Below are positions 1-7,489 of a stretch of 64,000 bases of DNA, in pieces (within the stretch, counting starts at the first letter, position 1; the number at the start of each line of letters is the position of its first letter). The notes under the pieces are model-generated. The model was given only the letters and a program-made list of their open reading frames with translations, did not search any database and was not told where the DNA came from. The DNA is from Marmoricola sp. URHB0036. Lineage in GTDB: Bacteria; Actinomycetota; Actinomycetes; Propionibacteriales; Nocardioidaceae. A program made the position numbers and the translations under genes. Location of the stretch: contig NZ_AUEP01000006.1 of the NCBI RefSeq assembly GCF_000426045.1, forward strand, positions 213,873 to 277,872, read 5' to 3'.

Positions 1-1
1 G

Positions 2-133
2 CTCCGCATCGACCCGGACTCCGCCGAGTACTGGGACACCCCCGGCGGCCGGGTGGCATCGGCACTGGCGTTCGCCAAGACCAAGATCACCGGGGAGCGC
101 CCGAGCGGGCACAGCGAGTCCGTCGACCTCTGA
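2..133 (+). CDS. Pyridoxamine 5'-phosphate oxidase-family (general stress) protein, C-terminal fragment
   Basis: The window opens inside this gene; only the last 43 codons are present, ending in TGA at 131-133. The visible tail (RIDPDSAEYWDTPGG, then FAKTKITGERPSG and a VDL terminus) resembles the C-terminus of the split-barrel general stress protein 26 type of flavin-binding pyridoxamine phosphate oxidase-like proteins. In that family the Tyr-Trp pair sits in the last strand and helix. The flavin-binding part lies outside the window, so the cofactor and function cannot be judged. It faces the next gene tail to tail with only 3 bases between the stops. Confidence 0.6.
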   Translation, partial: LRIDPDSAEYWDTPGGRVASALAFAKTKITGERPSGHSESVDL

Positions 134-136
134 GGC

Positions 137-718
137 TCAGCTCCGCAGTCGTTCGCGCAGGCCGGCGGCCATCCCCGCGATGGTGATCGCATCGAAGAGC
201 TCCCCCACCGTCTCGGCCAGCCAGACCCGTCGTACGGGACCGAGCCGGAGGCGCAGGTGCACCCGGGTCCTGCCGTCGTACGCCGTCAGCGTGATCGACC
301 ACGACAGCCGCATCCGGCCCCGCTCGGACCGGTATACGAGGTGCCGGGCGGGCTCGACGTCGACCGCCTCGAAGTACTCCTCGGGACCGCCGTAGTCGGG
401 GATCACGTCGCCGACCTGCAGTCCCTGCCACTGCGGCTGCACGGTTCGCGCGGCGCGACGAGAGCGGGGCACGAACCGTTCGACGGACCGGGGGAGGTAC
501 CACCCGCCGCGGCCCTTGCCCAGCTGCACCAGCCACGGCCACACCTGCTCCGGTGTCCCGCGCGCCTCGAAGCCGCGGTCCATCACGACGTCGGCGTCCG
601 GCACCACGTCGTCACCCGCTCGGGGCGCCCGGATCTCCTCGGCGGTGGCCGCGACGGTGGCGAACGGTCTCCTCACTGCGCGATGGTGCTCCACCGGGGT
701 GCTGGACGGGGTGGGCAC
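137..718 (-). CDS. SRPBCC (START/polyketide cyclase-like) family protein
   Basis: A 193-residue protein starting at GTG (718-716). The N-terminal ~45 residues are variable and charged. From about residue 48 it shows the SRPBCC layout: a first strand, then the EQVWPWLVQLG helix, then a GGWY segment, alternating strands, and a long C-terminal amphipathic helix (AETVGELFDAITIAGMAAGL). These proteins form a helix-grip fold with a hydrophobic pocket for lipids or other apolar ligands; the ligand here is unknown. It is divergent from the riboswitch-controlled NlpC/P60 gene, so its promoter must lie just downstream of 718 on the top strand, next to the riboswitch. Family call is good, function unknown. 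Confidence 0.7.
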   Translation of the reverse strand: MPTPSSTPVEHHRAVRRPFATVAATAEEIRAPRAGDDVVPDADVVMDRGFEARGTPEQVWPWLVQLGKGRGGWYLPRSVERFVPRSRRAARTVQPQWQGLQVGDVIPDYGGPEEYFEAVDVEPARHLVYRSERGRMRLSWSITLTAYDGRTRVHLRLRLGPVRRVWLAETVGELFDAITIAGMAAGLRERLRS

Positions 719-754
719 CCCGTGTCATAGCCTGCCGGGGTCGAACAGCCACCC

Positions 755-940
755 CGGGAACGCCGAGTCCTGCCCGATCCGGGGTGTCCCCACGAACAGG
801 TTCGGGCAGGAGTGGGGGACCCACAGGTTCCACGCTCGGCCAGGTCGGTCCGCTGACCTGGACGTGCTCGGGGTGAAGTCATCCGCGGATGACGGAGCAC
901 TTTCTCGCTCCAACCCGACAGCTCACCTCACAGGCGTGGG
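755..940 (+). promoter_or_regulatory. ydaO/yuaA-type c-di-AMP riboswitch (candidate)
   Basis: The 5' UTR of the NlpC/P60 gene carries the conserved blocks of the ydaO riboswitch in order. A GGGGGACCCA block sits near 814-823, CGGGGTGAAG near 869-878, and AACCCGACAGCTCACCTCA followed by AGGCGT ends near 937. The closing P1 stem can form between ACGCC at 760-764 and GGCGT at 933-937, and a second stem pairs CCTGCCCGA (769-777) with TCGGGCAGG (802-810). It ends about 15 bases before the start codon. In actinobacteria this class binds c-di-AMP and turns off cell-wall hydrolase genes such as rpfA and nlpC/p60 genes, which fits the gene below it. Confidence 0.88.
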
Positions 941-954
941 AAAGGACAGCACCC

Positions 955-1464
955 ATGCCCGCACTGGCTCGGCCCTTGCGCACCCTCCTCACCGTCCCGC
1001 TCCTGGCCTTCGCGATCCTGGCCGCGGCCAGTGCCTTCGCCCCGGCCACCGACGCCTCCGCGGCCACGGCCACGAGCAAGCCGTCGTCGGCCCGCCAGCA
1101 GAAGGTGCTGCGAGCCGCGTCCGTCGCGCTGCGGCAGATCGGCGACCCTTACCGCTACGGCGCTGCCGGACCGGGATCCTTCGACTGCTCCGGGTTGATG
1201 AAGTACAGCTACCAGAAGGCCGGGATCAAGCTGCCGCGCACCGCGTCGGCCCAGTCCAAGCGCGCCCACCGGATCCCCAAGGGCAAGCTGCGCCGGGGCG
1301 ACCTGATGTTCTTCACCGACGGCGGAGGCGTCTACCACGCCGCGATGTTCCTGAAGTGGAACCACGGGCGCGCCGTGATGGTGCACTCCCCCGGCAGCGG
1401 TCAGCACGTCCGCCGCGACCACCCCTGGACCAAACGCTGGTTCGCCGGCACCATGCGCGGCTGA
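955..1464 (+). CDS. Secreted NlpC/P60 peptidoglycan endopeptidase
   Basis: A 169-residue secreted hydrolase. I chose ATG 955 over the in-frame upstream start at 889 because the latter lies inside the riboswitch, while GGAAAGGA (939-946) gives a good ribosome binding site for 955. Residues 1-36 form a signal peptide (Arg, hydrophobic core, ASA cleavage). The NlpC/P60 domain covers about 52-169 with catalytic Cys78 in FDCSGL, His128 in VYHAAM, and H144 in the MVHSP segment as the likely third residue. It has only the catalytic domain, with no LysM, SH3 or coiled coil. It should cut stem peptides in the wall, under c-di-AMP riboswitch control. Confidence 0.9.
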   Translation: MPALARPLRTLLTVPLLAFAILAAASAFAPATDASAATATSKPSSARQQKVLRAASVALRQIGDPYRYGAAGPGSFDCSGLMKYSYQKAGIKLPRTASAQSKRAHRIPKGKLRRGDLMFFTDGGGVYHAAMFLKWNHGRAVMVHSPGSGQHVRRDHPWTKRWFAGTMRG

Positions 1465-1530
1465 AACCGGCGCCTGCACGACACGCTCGCTTGACCGGAG
1501 AACCGGGGACGGCGGACCTACGATTCGCCC

Positions 1531-1932
1531 ATGACGCAGCAGGATCTCGGGGAGGACATCCTCTCTTCCGGCGAGCTGGCGACGTTGTTCGACCGCTCGC
1601 CCGCGCGGGCCGTGCAGACCTCGGGCGCAGCCGTGACCGCCTTCGTGCTGGGGCTTGCCGCCATCCTGGCCGTGCCGTTCTCGTTGTGGATGACGTTCAG
1701 TGCCGGTCTGGCGGCTGTCGCTCTGGTGGCCTCGATCATCGGGCTGGCCCGCGCGAGCAGGCCGGATGTCGCAGGCGGCCTGCTCGCCTCTCTCGGACTG
1801 GTGCTCGCGCTCGGGACGCTGGCGCTGGTCGGGCTGAGGTACCTCGGCATCGACACCGCGTTCGGTGACGGCTCCGAGGCGACCATCCGCGACGGGCTGG
1901 ACTGGCTGAACGGTCTGCTGCCCAAGCCCTAG
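1531..1932 (+). CDS. Small DUF4190-like membrane protein
   Basis: A 133-residue protein with three predicted membrane segments: about 31-50 (AVTAFVLGLAAILAVPF), 53-73 (an Ala/Val/Leu stretch) and 82-102 (GLLASLGLVLALGTLALVGL). The GLARASRP motif between segments two and three recalls DUF4190 proteins, which have repeated small hydrophobic hairpins of unknown role. The N-terminus (MTQQDLGEDILSSGELATLF) is acidic and cytosolic-looking, and the C-terminal ~30 residues are soluble and acidic. It stands alone, 66 bases after the NlpC/P60 gene, and may be read from the same transcript. No function can be assigned. Confidence 0.65.
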   Translation: MTQQDLGEDILSSGELATLFDRSPARAVQTSGAAVTAFVLGLAAILAVPFSLWMTFSAGLAAVALVASIIGLARASRPDVAGGLLASLGLVLALGTLALVGLRYLGIDTAFGDGSEATIRDGLDWLNGLLPKP

Positions 1933-2037
1933 GGTCCGGCCAGTGACAGACGGGTGCCACGGGCGGATCTGAATATGCACTGGCCGCCGTCCCCGATCCG
2001 GCGTCTACTGGAGGCCGACTCACCTGGGGAGGGTGCG

Positions 2038-2118
2038 ATGTCCAGCTACGCCCAGCTCTGTCCTGTCCGTCGGGAGCACGGGCAAGGCTCCTTCGCCGAC
2101 GTTCCCCGGATCGCCTGA
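2038..2118 (+). CDS. Possible 26-residue leader peptide coupled to the serine hydrolase
   Basis: A 27-codon frame starts at ATG 2038 behind a strong site (GGGGAGGGTGCG) and ends in TGA at 2116-2118. That stop shares its A with the ATG of the downstream hydrolase (TGATG). The hydrolase has no clear ribosome binding site of its own, so termination-reinitiation would explain how it is translated. The first codons (ATG TCC AGC TAC GCC CAG CTC) nearly repeat the hydrolase start (ATG TCC TAC GCC GAG CTC), which suggests a local duplication of the start region. No homology is known to me. An alternative is that it is only an untranslated leader. Confidence 0.4.
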   Translation: MSSYAQLCPVRREHGQGSFADVPRIA

Positions 2119-3152
2119 TGTCCTACGCCGAGCTCGACGCGCTGCTGCGCTCCTGGGTGGACGCGCGTGACTTCTCGGGCAGCGTGCTGATGACCCAGGC
2201 CGGCGAGGTCGTGTTCGAGGGCAGCTACGGCATGGCCGACCGAGCGACCTCGACCCCGGTCACCCCGGCCACCCGGTTCGGGCTCGCCTCGGTCACCAAG
2301 ATGTTCACCGCCGTCGCGGTCGTGGACCTCGTCTCGGCCGGAGCGGTGCGCTTCGAGACCCCAGTCGTGGACGTGCTGCCTCCGGGTCGCCGGCCGGCGA
2401 CCCTGCTGCCCGAGGTCACCGTGCACCACCTGCTGTGCCACACCTCGGGGATCGCCGACTACTGCGAGGAGGACGAGGACTCACCGGCCTACCTCGAGGA
2501 CTACGGCTCGTTGTGGGAGCGGATCCCGTCGTACTCCATCGAACGGCCGGCCGACTTCCTGCCGCTCTTCGGCGACCTGCCGCCGTACCGCCAGCCCGGC
2601 ACGCAGTTCCAGTACTGCAACGCCGGCTACATCGTGCTCGGCCTCGTCATCGAGGAGCTCTCCGGACGGCCGTTCACCGACGTCGTGCAGGAGCGCGTGT
2701 TCGACCGTGCCGGGATGACCGCCAGCGGTTTCCTCCGCCTCGACGAGGCGCTCCCCGACGTCGCCGTCGGCTACCTGCCGCGCTCAGGCCCCGACGAGCC
2801 GTGGCGCACGAACGTCTACCGCATCCCGGTCGTCGGTGGCGCCGACGGAGGCGCTTTCAGCACCACCGGCGACCTCGACCGCTTCCTCCACAGGTACGCC
2901 GACGGCACCCTGCTGGGTGACCAGCTCGACCGCGTCCTGGCCCCGCACGCCGACGCCGGCGACGGCTTCTTCGAGGGCTACGGCGTGCACCTCTACCCCG
3001 ACGGGCGCTACGGGCACGGCGGCGGCGACCCGGGGGTGACCGTGATCGTCAACCGCTGGCCCGACGACGAGCTGCACGTCGTGGTCCTGTGCAACATGGA
3101 GGACATGGCGGTCGAGGTCCGCGACGAGGTCGTGGACACCTGGCGTTCCTGA
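2118..3152 (+). CDS. Serine hydrolase, class C beta-lactamase/DD-peptidase family
   Basis: A 344-residue penicillin-recognising-fold hydrolase (Beta-lactamase family, PF00144 type). The SxxK nucleophile motif is S58-V-T-K61, the YxN motif is Y166-C-N168, and the third motif is the HGGG element near residue 307 in place of KTG. There is no signal peptide or membrane anchor, so it is probably cytoplasmic. That is common in the EstB-like esterase/peptidase members and argues against an antibiotic-resistance role. Natural substrate unknown: esterase, D-amino-acid peptidase or lactonase are all possible. A stem-loop follows the stop codon. The start overlaps the TGA of the putative leader peptide. 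Confidence 0.85.
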   Translation: MSYAELDALLRSWVDARDFSGSVLMTQAGEVVFEGSYGMADRATSTPVTPATRFGLASVTKMFTAVAVVDLVSAGAVRFETPVVDVLPPGRRPATLLPEVTVHHLLCHTSGIADYCEEDEDSPAYLEDYGSLWERIPSYSIERPADFLPLFGDLPPYRQPGTQFQYCNAGYIVLGLVIEELSGRPFTDVVQERVFDRAGMTASGFLRLDEALPDVAVGYLPRSGPDEPWRTNVYRIPVVGGADGGAFSTTGDLDRFLHRYADGTLLGDQLDRVLAPHADAGDGFFEGYGVHLYPDGRYGHGGGDPGVTVIVNRWPDDELHVVVLCNMEDMAVEVRDEVVDTWRS

Positions 3153-3166
3153 GAGGGCTGACGGGA

Positions 3167-3184
3167 TACCCGGTGAGCCGGGTA
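3167..3184 (+). terminator. Stem-loop after the serine hydrolase gene
   Basis: A perfect 7-bp hairpin TACCCGG-TGAG-CCGGGTA starts 15 bases after the hydrolase stop. There is no T run, as is usual for high-GC actinobacterial terminators, so this is only a candidate. Confidence 0.45.
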
Positions 3185-3298
3185 CTCATGGTCGATTCGG
3201 GTGTTGCACCGCCCCCCGAGTACATGAGTCGCCCCCGGGGTGGGTGATCGTGGCCGATGTCCTCTCGGAGAACGGTGTGTGACCTGGACCATCCCCCG

Positions 3299-3418
3299 CT
3301 ACGTCCGGTCCCGTGGCTGCTTCCTTGCGGCGCGCTGGCGCGCGTGGTACCGCTCGGCCCGACGCATCTCACTGTCGGGCGTGAACAGCTTCTGGATCAC
3401 TGTGGTCACGTAGTACAT
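3299..3418 (-). CDS. Small basic hypothetical protein (39 aa)
   Basis: A short frame starting at ATG 3418-3416, preceded by a perfect AGGAGGG ribosome binding site (3430-3424, 5-nt spacing) and ending in TAG at 3301-3299. The protein begins MYYVTTVIQKLFTPDSEMRR and ends in a very basic tail with alternating Arg, Ala and Lys. The strong binding site, an N-terminus with hydrophobic and aromatic residues, and normal codon use support translation. It lies in the otherwise empty 3153-3506 gap and is divergent from the CGNR regulator. No family recognised; a basic amphipathic peptide could bind nucleic acid or membrane, but that is speculation. Confidence 0.6.
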   Translation of the reverse strand: MYYVTTVIQKLFTPDSEMRRAERYHARQRAARKQPRDRT

Positions 3419-3506
3419 GACATCCCTCCTCTCGACTCCAACACCAGCAATGACGCTACGCCGGTGTCGTGCTCGCTGTGACCGGTAAAAGCCTTATATT
3501 GGTGTC

Positions 3507-4061
3507 GTGACCGAGGACCTGCCCCGACCTGAGGTACCTGCTCCGATCGCGGTCGTGCGTGACTTCGTGAACACGACCGACCATGAGACCGGCGTCGACG
3601 AGCTGACCACCCGCGCGGAGCTCTCGCGCCACCTGCTGCGTGCCGGGCTGCTGGACAGCAACGCCCGCGCCACCGAGGCCGACCTCGCGCTGGCCCGACG
3701 TCTCCGCGCCGGGCTCCGCACGGCGTTGGCGGCGAACCACGACGGTGCGACCGACGCGCTGCCCGAGCTCGCGAGAGCGCTGCGTGAGCTGCCCATCGCG
3801 CTCGACTGGACCGAGGCCGGACCGGCGCTGCGCACGACCGCGGGTGGCGTCCGGGGCGCGCTGACCCGGATCGGCCTCGCCGCCCAGGAGGCCACCAGCG
3901 AGGGCATCTGGTGGCGGCTGAAGATCTGTGCCTACGACGAGTGCCAGTGGGCCTACTACGACCACTCCAAGAACAGGTCGCGCGCCTGGTGCGAGTACGG
4001 CTGCGGCAACGTCGTCAAGACCCGGGCCTACCGTGCCCGTCAGCGAGCTGCGGCACCATGA
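3507..4061 (+). CDS. CGNR zinc-finger / ABATE-domain transcriptional regulator
   Basis: A 184-residue protein with the two-part CGNR layout: an N-terminal ABATE-type domain (about 1-125) that begins with VRDFVNTTD, and a C-terminal zinc finger. The finger ligands are C141, C146, C162 and C166, the last within the signature CGN (CGNVVKTRAYRAR), followed by the basic segment that contacts DNA. The family is thought to act as stress- or ligand-responsive transcription regulators; the target here is unknown. Start is GTG 3507. A TATATT box at 3495-3500 would place transcription close to the start codon, so the mRNA may be leaderless. The 9-mer GGTGTCGTG occurs at 3463 and again over the start codon. 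Confidence 0.85.
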   Translation: MTEDLPRPEVPAPIAVVRDFVNTTDHETGVDELTTRAELSRHLLRAGLLDSNARATEADLALARRLRAGLRTALAANHDGATDALPELARALRELPIALDWTEAGPALRTTAGGVRGALTRIGLAAQEATSEGIWWRLKICAYDECQWAYYDHSKNRSRAWCEYGCGNVVKTRAYRARQRAAAP

Positions 4062-4065
4062 CCTC

Positions 4066-4588
4066 GTGAGTCGCTCCGTCGCCTTCTTCCGCAACCTCAA
4101 CCTCGGACAACGACGCAGCAACAGTCCCACCCGGCCGGAGCTGCTCGACGCCTTCGAGCGAGCCGGGGCGACGAGCGCCACCAACTTCCAGGTCAACGGC
4201 ACGATCGTCTTCGAGCACGACGGCGACGCGCAGGCACTCGCCGACGAGGCGGTCCGGTTGCTCACCCCCGTCTGCGGGTACGACGACGCGGTGATCGTGC
4301 GACCGGTCCCGTGGATCCCTCGACCTCGAGCTGGAGACAGGTACGCAGGCCGAGGTCTCGTTGTTCGACGGACCCGACCCGTTCCCCGAGCCACTCCCCT
4401 GGGAGGTGCCGGGCGCAGGGCTGACCGTCGTACGCGCCGACGCGCTGCATGCCGTGAGCCTCAACGACATCGAACGGACCAGCGGCGCCACCTATGCACT
4501 GGAGCGACGCCTGGGAATGCCGGTCACCTCCCGCGGAGTTCCCACCATGCTGCGTCTCCAGGCGCGGCTGAACACGATCGCGGACTGA
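4066..4588 (+). pseudogene. DUF1697-family gene with a one-base frameshift
   Basis: The first part starts at GTG 4066 (SRSVAFFRNLNLGQRRSN, then NFQVNGTIVFEHDG) and reads like a DUF1697 protein up to VRPVPWI near 4317. From 4319 the family sequence continues in a different frame (LDLELETGTQAEVSLFDG through LERRLGMPVTSRGVPTMLRL) to a stop at 4586-4588. Removing one C from the CCC run at 4317-4319 restores a single 173-residue protein of normal family length. It is therefore a recent pseudogene or a sequencing error. Because of the shift, the first frame runs on without a stop into the next gene, giving a false fusion. DUF1697 proteins have no established role. Confidence 0.8.
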
Positions 4589-4599
4589 CGAGGAGAGCG

Positions 4600-6138
4600 A
4601 TGCCCGACTACGGCCACTACCTGCAGTTCGGGATCTTTCCCAGTCCCGACGCCACCGCCGCGGAGCACACCCTCGAGCTGGCCCAGCTGGCCGAGGTCAG
4701 CGGGCTCGACCTCGTCTCCGTCCAGGACCACCCCTACCAGGGCCGCCACCTCGACACCTGGACGCTGCTCTCGGTGATCGCCGCACGCACCAGCGCGATC
4801 CGGGTGGCCCCCAACGTCGCGAACGTGCCGTTGCGCTCGCCCGTGATCCTGGCGCGGAGCGCCGCCACCCTCGACCTGCTCAGCGCCGGCCGGGTCGAGC
4901 TCGGCCTCGGAGCAGGCGCGTTCTGGGACGCGATCGTGGCGGCCGGCGGGCCACGTCGTACGCCGAAGGAGGCGGTCGATGCGCTCATCGAGGCGATCGA
5001 CGTCATCCGCCAGGTCTGGTCGGGCGACACCGTGCACGCCGACGGTGAGCACTACCAGGTCAAGGGTCTGCACGGCGGTCCGCGACCGGCTCACGACATC
5101 CCGGTCTGGCTGGGGGCCTACAAGCCGCGGATGCTGCGGGTGACGGCCGACCTCGCCGACGCATGGATCCCCTCCATGGGCTACGCCGAGCCGCACCAGC
5201 TCGCCGCCATGAACGCGGCGATGGACGAGCGGGCCGAGGCCAACGGGCGTGGACCGCAGGCGATCCGGCGGATGTACAACGTGTTCGGCCGGTTCGGGTC
5301 CGGCGCCGGCTTCCTTCAGGGCACGCCGCGCGACTGGGCCGAGCAGCTGGCCGGGCTCGCGATCGACGAGGGCATCTCGACGTTCATCCTCGGCACCGAC
5401 GACGCGGACCTCGTCCGCCGGTTCGCCCTCGAGGTGGCCCCGGCGGTGCGCGACCAGGTCGAGGAGGAGCGCGGCCTGCGGGTGAGCGGCGCTGCTCCGA
5501 CGCGAAGACGTCAGTCCGAGGAGCCCGACGCCATCACGGTCACCCCGACGCCGCCACCGCGCAGCCGGTTCGGCACCGAGCTCCCCTGGAACGAGTCCAC
5601 CCGTCCCCGCTATCCGGCGCCGGCCGACGCGTCGTACTCCGAGGCGCAGCAGGCCTACCCCCAGCACCTCATCGACATCCACGACGCCTTGCGGGCCGAG
5701 CTGACCCAGCTGCGCGACGTCGTCGACCAGGTACGCCGCGGGCTGCTCCAGGTCGGCCAGGCACGATCGGTCATCAACACGATGACGATGCGCCAGAACA
5801 ACTGGACCCTCGGCGCCTACTGCGAGTCCTACTGCCGCATCGTCACCGGGCACCACACCCTGGAGGACCGCAGCATGTTCGCGTTCCTGCGCCAACGCGA
5901 CGCCGACGCCGCCCCGGTCGTCGACCGGCTGGCCGAGGAGCACGAGGTGATTGCCGAGGTGCTCGAACAGGTCGACCGGGCCCTGGTCGGACTCGTCGGT
6001 GCCGAGCCGCGCGAAGCCAGCGAACGCCTCGAGCAGCTCTCGAGTGCGGTGGACCTGCTCAGCGACACCCTGCTCTCGCACCTGTCCTACGAGGAGCGCG
6101 AGCTGCTCCACCCGCTGGCGACGTACGGCCTGGGCTGA
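4600..6138 (+). CDS. LLM-class flavin-dependent oxidoreductase fused to a hemerythrin-like domain
   Basis: A 512-residue two-domain protein starting at ATG 4600 behind GAGGAGAG. Residues 1 to about 300 form a luciferase-like monooxygenase TIM barrel (F420/FMN type), with conserved strands such as RVELGLGAGAFWDA and IPVWLGAYKPRML. After a Pro/Arg-rich linker (about 300-345) comes a four-helix hemerythrin-like domain with likely iron ligands: His in HLIDIHD (~355), H and E in HHTLEDRSMF (~416), H in EEHEVI (~448), and H/E in LSHLSYEERE (~492). The fusion suggests a flavin oxidoreductase coupled to a diiron or O2-sensing module. The substrate is unknown. It nearly abuts the opposing membrane-protein gene. 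Confidence 0.88.
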   Translation: MPDYGHYLQFGIFPSPDATAAEHTLELAQLAEVSGLDLVSVQDHPYQGRHLDTWTLLSVIAARTSAIRVAPNVANVPLRSPVILARSAATLDLLSAGRVELGLGAGAFWDAIVAAGGPRRTPKEAVDALIEAIDVIRQVWSGDTVHADGEHYQVKGLHGGPRPAHDIPVWLGAYKPRMLRVTADLADAWIPSMGYAEPHQLAAMNAAMDERAEANGRGPQAIRRMYNVFGRFGSGAGFLQGTPRDWAEQLAGLAIDEGISTFILGTDDADLVRRFALEVAPAVRDQVEEERGLRVSGAAPTRRRQSEEPDAITVTPTPPPRSRFGTELPWNESTRPRYPAPADASYSEAQQAYPQHLIDIHDALRAELTQLRDVVDQVRRGLLQVGQARSVINTMTMRQNNWTLGAYCESYCRIVTGHHTLEDRSMFAFLRQRDADAAPVVDRLAEEHEVIAEVLEQVDRALVGLVGAEPREASERLEQLSSAVDLLSDTLLSHLSYEERELLHPLATYGLG

Positions 6139-6147
6139 GGAGTCGGC

Positions 6148-6504
6148 TCAGGCGGCGAGGATGACGTCGTCGGCAGGACCGGATGTCGGCGGCTGCTCGT
6201 CACCGTGCAGCCGCACCAGGCGGAGACGGTTGGCCACGGCCGCGCGCAGTGCCTGCCGGGCACCGAGGAGGGCGTGCACGCCGATGGCCATCCACACCAG
6301 GTTGCTCGCCATCGAGGGCCAGTTGTGCACGCTCAGTGCACTCACCGACAGCAAGGCCGCGCAGGCCACGTTGATCGTCTGGAAGCGCAGGGAATGAGCT
6401 TCCATCCGCCGCTGCGACACCATCGCGTAGGCGCCGACCGTCCCGATCGCGCCGATCCAACCTCCCGTGGCTGCCACCACGACCATCTCGTTCACAAGCC
6501 CCAT
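6148..6504 (-). CDS. CBU_0592-like small membrane protein
   Basis: A 118-residue protein with three hydrophobic segments: about 6-27 (VVVAATGGWIGAIGTVGAYAM), 43-58 and 66-86. The pattern of a Gly-rich first helix, a short SQRRMEAHSLRFQTIN loop, and a WPSMASNLVWMAIG helix matches the CBU_0592 membrane family (found alone or attached to other proteins, function unknown). The last ~30 residues are soluble. It is transcribed divergently from the LysR gene across a 63-bp gap that holds a LysR-like inverted repeat, so it is the likely target of that regulator. Confidence 0.7.
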   Translation of the reverse strand: MGLVNEMVVVAATGGWIGAIGTVGAYAMVSQRRMEAHSLRFQTINVACAALLSVSALSVHNWPSMASNLVWMAIGVHALLGARQALRAAVANRLRLVRLHGDEQPPTSGPADDVILAA

Positions 6505-6521
6505 CGTGAACCTCGAATTGG

Positions 6522-6541
6522 CTTAGCGCAATTGAACTAAG
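6522..6541. promoter_or_regulatory. LysR-type inverted-repeat operator
   Basis: The 20-bp element has arms CTTAG/CTAAG flanking a CAATTG core, giving a near-perfect dyad of the T-N11-A type. It sits in the 63-bp divergent gap between the CBU_0592-like gene and the LysR gene, in an AT-richer patch than its surroundings. It fits autoregulation plus control of the neighbour. Confidence 0.7.
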
Positions 6542-6567
6542 TTCGACTCCGGATTAAGTTTCTCTAC

Positions 6568-7482
6568 ATGTATCTCGACCCGCGACGACTGGCTGTGCTG
6601 CTCAACATCCACCGTGCAGGCGGGGTTCTCGCTGCCGCGGACGTCGCGGGGGTGACTCCATCGGCGATCTCCCAACAGGTCGCGAGGCTCGAGGACGAGA
6701 CCGGGATCACAGTCCTCGACCGGCAGCCGGCGGGTGCCGTGCTCACCACGGCCGGCCGCATCCTCGTCGAGGCCGCGGAGCGCATCGAGTCCGAGCTGAC
6801 CGACGCCCGTCGTGCCCTGGCCGCGCTCCAGGAGGACGTCACCGGAACAGTGGTGATCGCCGCCTTCCAGAGCGTCATCCAGGCCCTGCTCGTCCCGCTG
6901 GTGGAGGACCTCAAGGAGCGGCTGCCCGGGCTCGACCTGCTGGTGCACGAGATCGGCGCCGAGGAGGGGGCTCGGGGGCTGCGCGAGGGTGCCATCGACG
7001 TGCTCATGCTCGAGGCCGACAGCCCCATCGGACGTACCTCGCCGCGCGGCACCCACGACGTGGCCGTGCTGGACGAGCCGTGGGTGGTCGCGGTGCCCGC
7101 GAACGCACCCGCTCCGGCCAACCTCGACGAGCTGGCCCAGGTCACCTGGCTGGGCGTCGATCCCGCGGCCGCCGCACACAGCGCCACCGCCCGCCTGCAC
7201 GCCACCTTCGCGAAGGCGCCACCGGTCGCCCACGTCTACAGCGACAGCGACGTCGCTATCTCGATGGTCTCCGGCGGCATGGGCGTCGCCCTGCTCCCCT
7301 CGCTCGCCCTGCTCGGTGCGCTGCGACGTGAGGGCATCCAGGCGGTCTCGATGCCCGGGCTGGGCACGCGGTCGGTGATCGCGCGACACCGTCGTTCTCG
7401 AGCCGAGCCGAGGCGCGAGGTCCTCACCGTGCTCAACGAGATCGTCGAGGCGGCCGGTGAGCTCGACCTCAGCGCCGTGTGA
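6568..7482 (+). CDS. LysR-family transcriptional regulator
   Basis: A 304-residue LTTR. Residues 1-60 form the winged helix-turn-helix (AAADVAGVTPSAISQQVARLEDETG), followed by the linker helix and a periplasmic-binding-like effector domain from about 90 to 295. The start MYLDPRRLAVLLNIHRAGG matches the family N-terminus without extension. It is divergent from the CBU_0592-like membrane gene, with a LysR-type dyad between them, so regulation of that gene and itself is likely. The effector is unknown. The stop lies just before a 3 x 13-bp tandem repeat shared with the convergent ohr gene. Confidence 0.9.
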   Translation: MYLDPRRLAVLLNIHRAGGVLAAADVAGVTPSAISQQVARLEDETGITVLDRQPAGAVLTTAGRILVEAAERIESELTDARRALAALQEDVTGTVVIAAFQSVIQALLVPLVEDLKERLPGLDLLVHEIGAEEGARGLREGAIDVLMLEADSPIGRTSPRGTHDVAVLDEPWVVAVPANAPAPANLDELAQVTWLGVDPAAAAHSATARLHATFAKAPPVAHVYSDSDVAISMVSGGMGVALLPSLALLGALRREGIQAVSMPGLGTRSVIARHRRSRAEPRREVLTVLNEIVEAAGELDLSAV

Positions 7483-7489
7483 GCCTGGC

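Noticed and set aside
3257..3481. 74-codon plus-strand open frame in the hydrolase/CGNR gap
   Set aside because: No ribosome binding site and poor composition; the minus-strand 39-codon frame with a perfect binding site is the better call.
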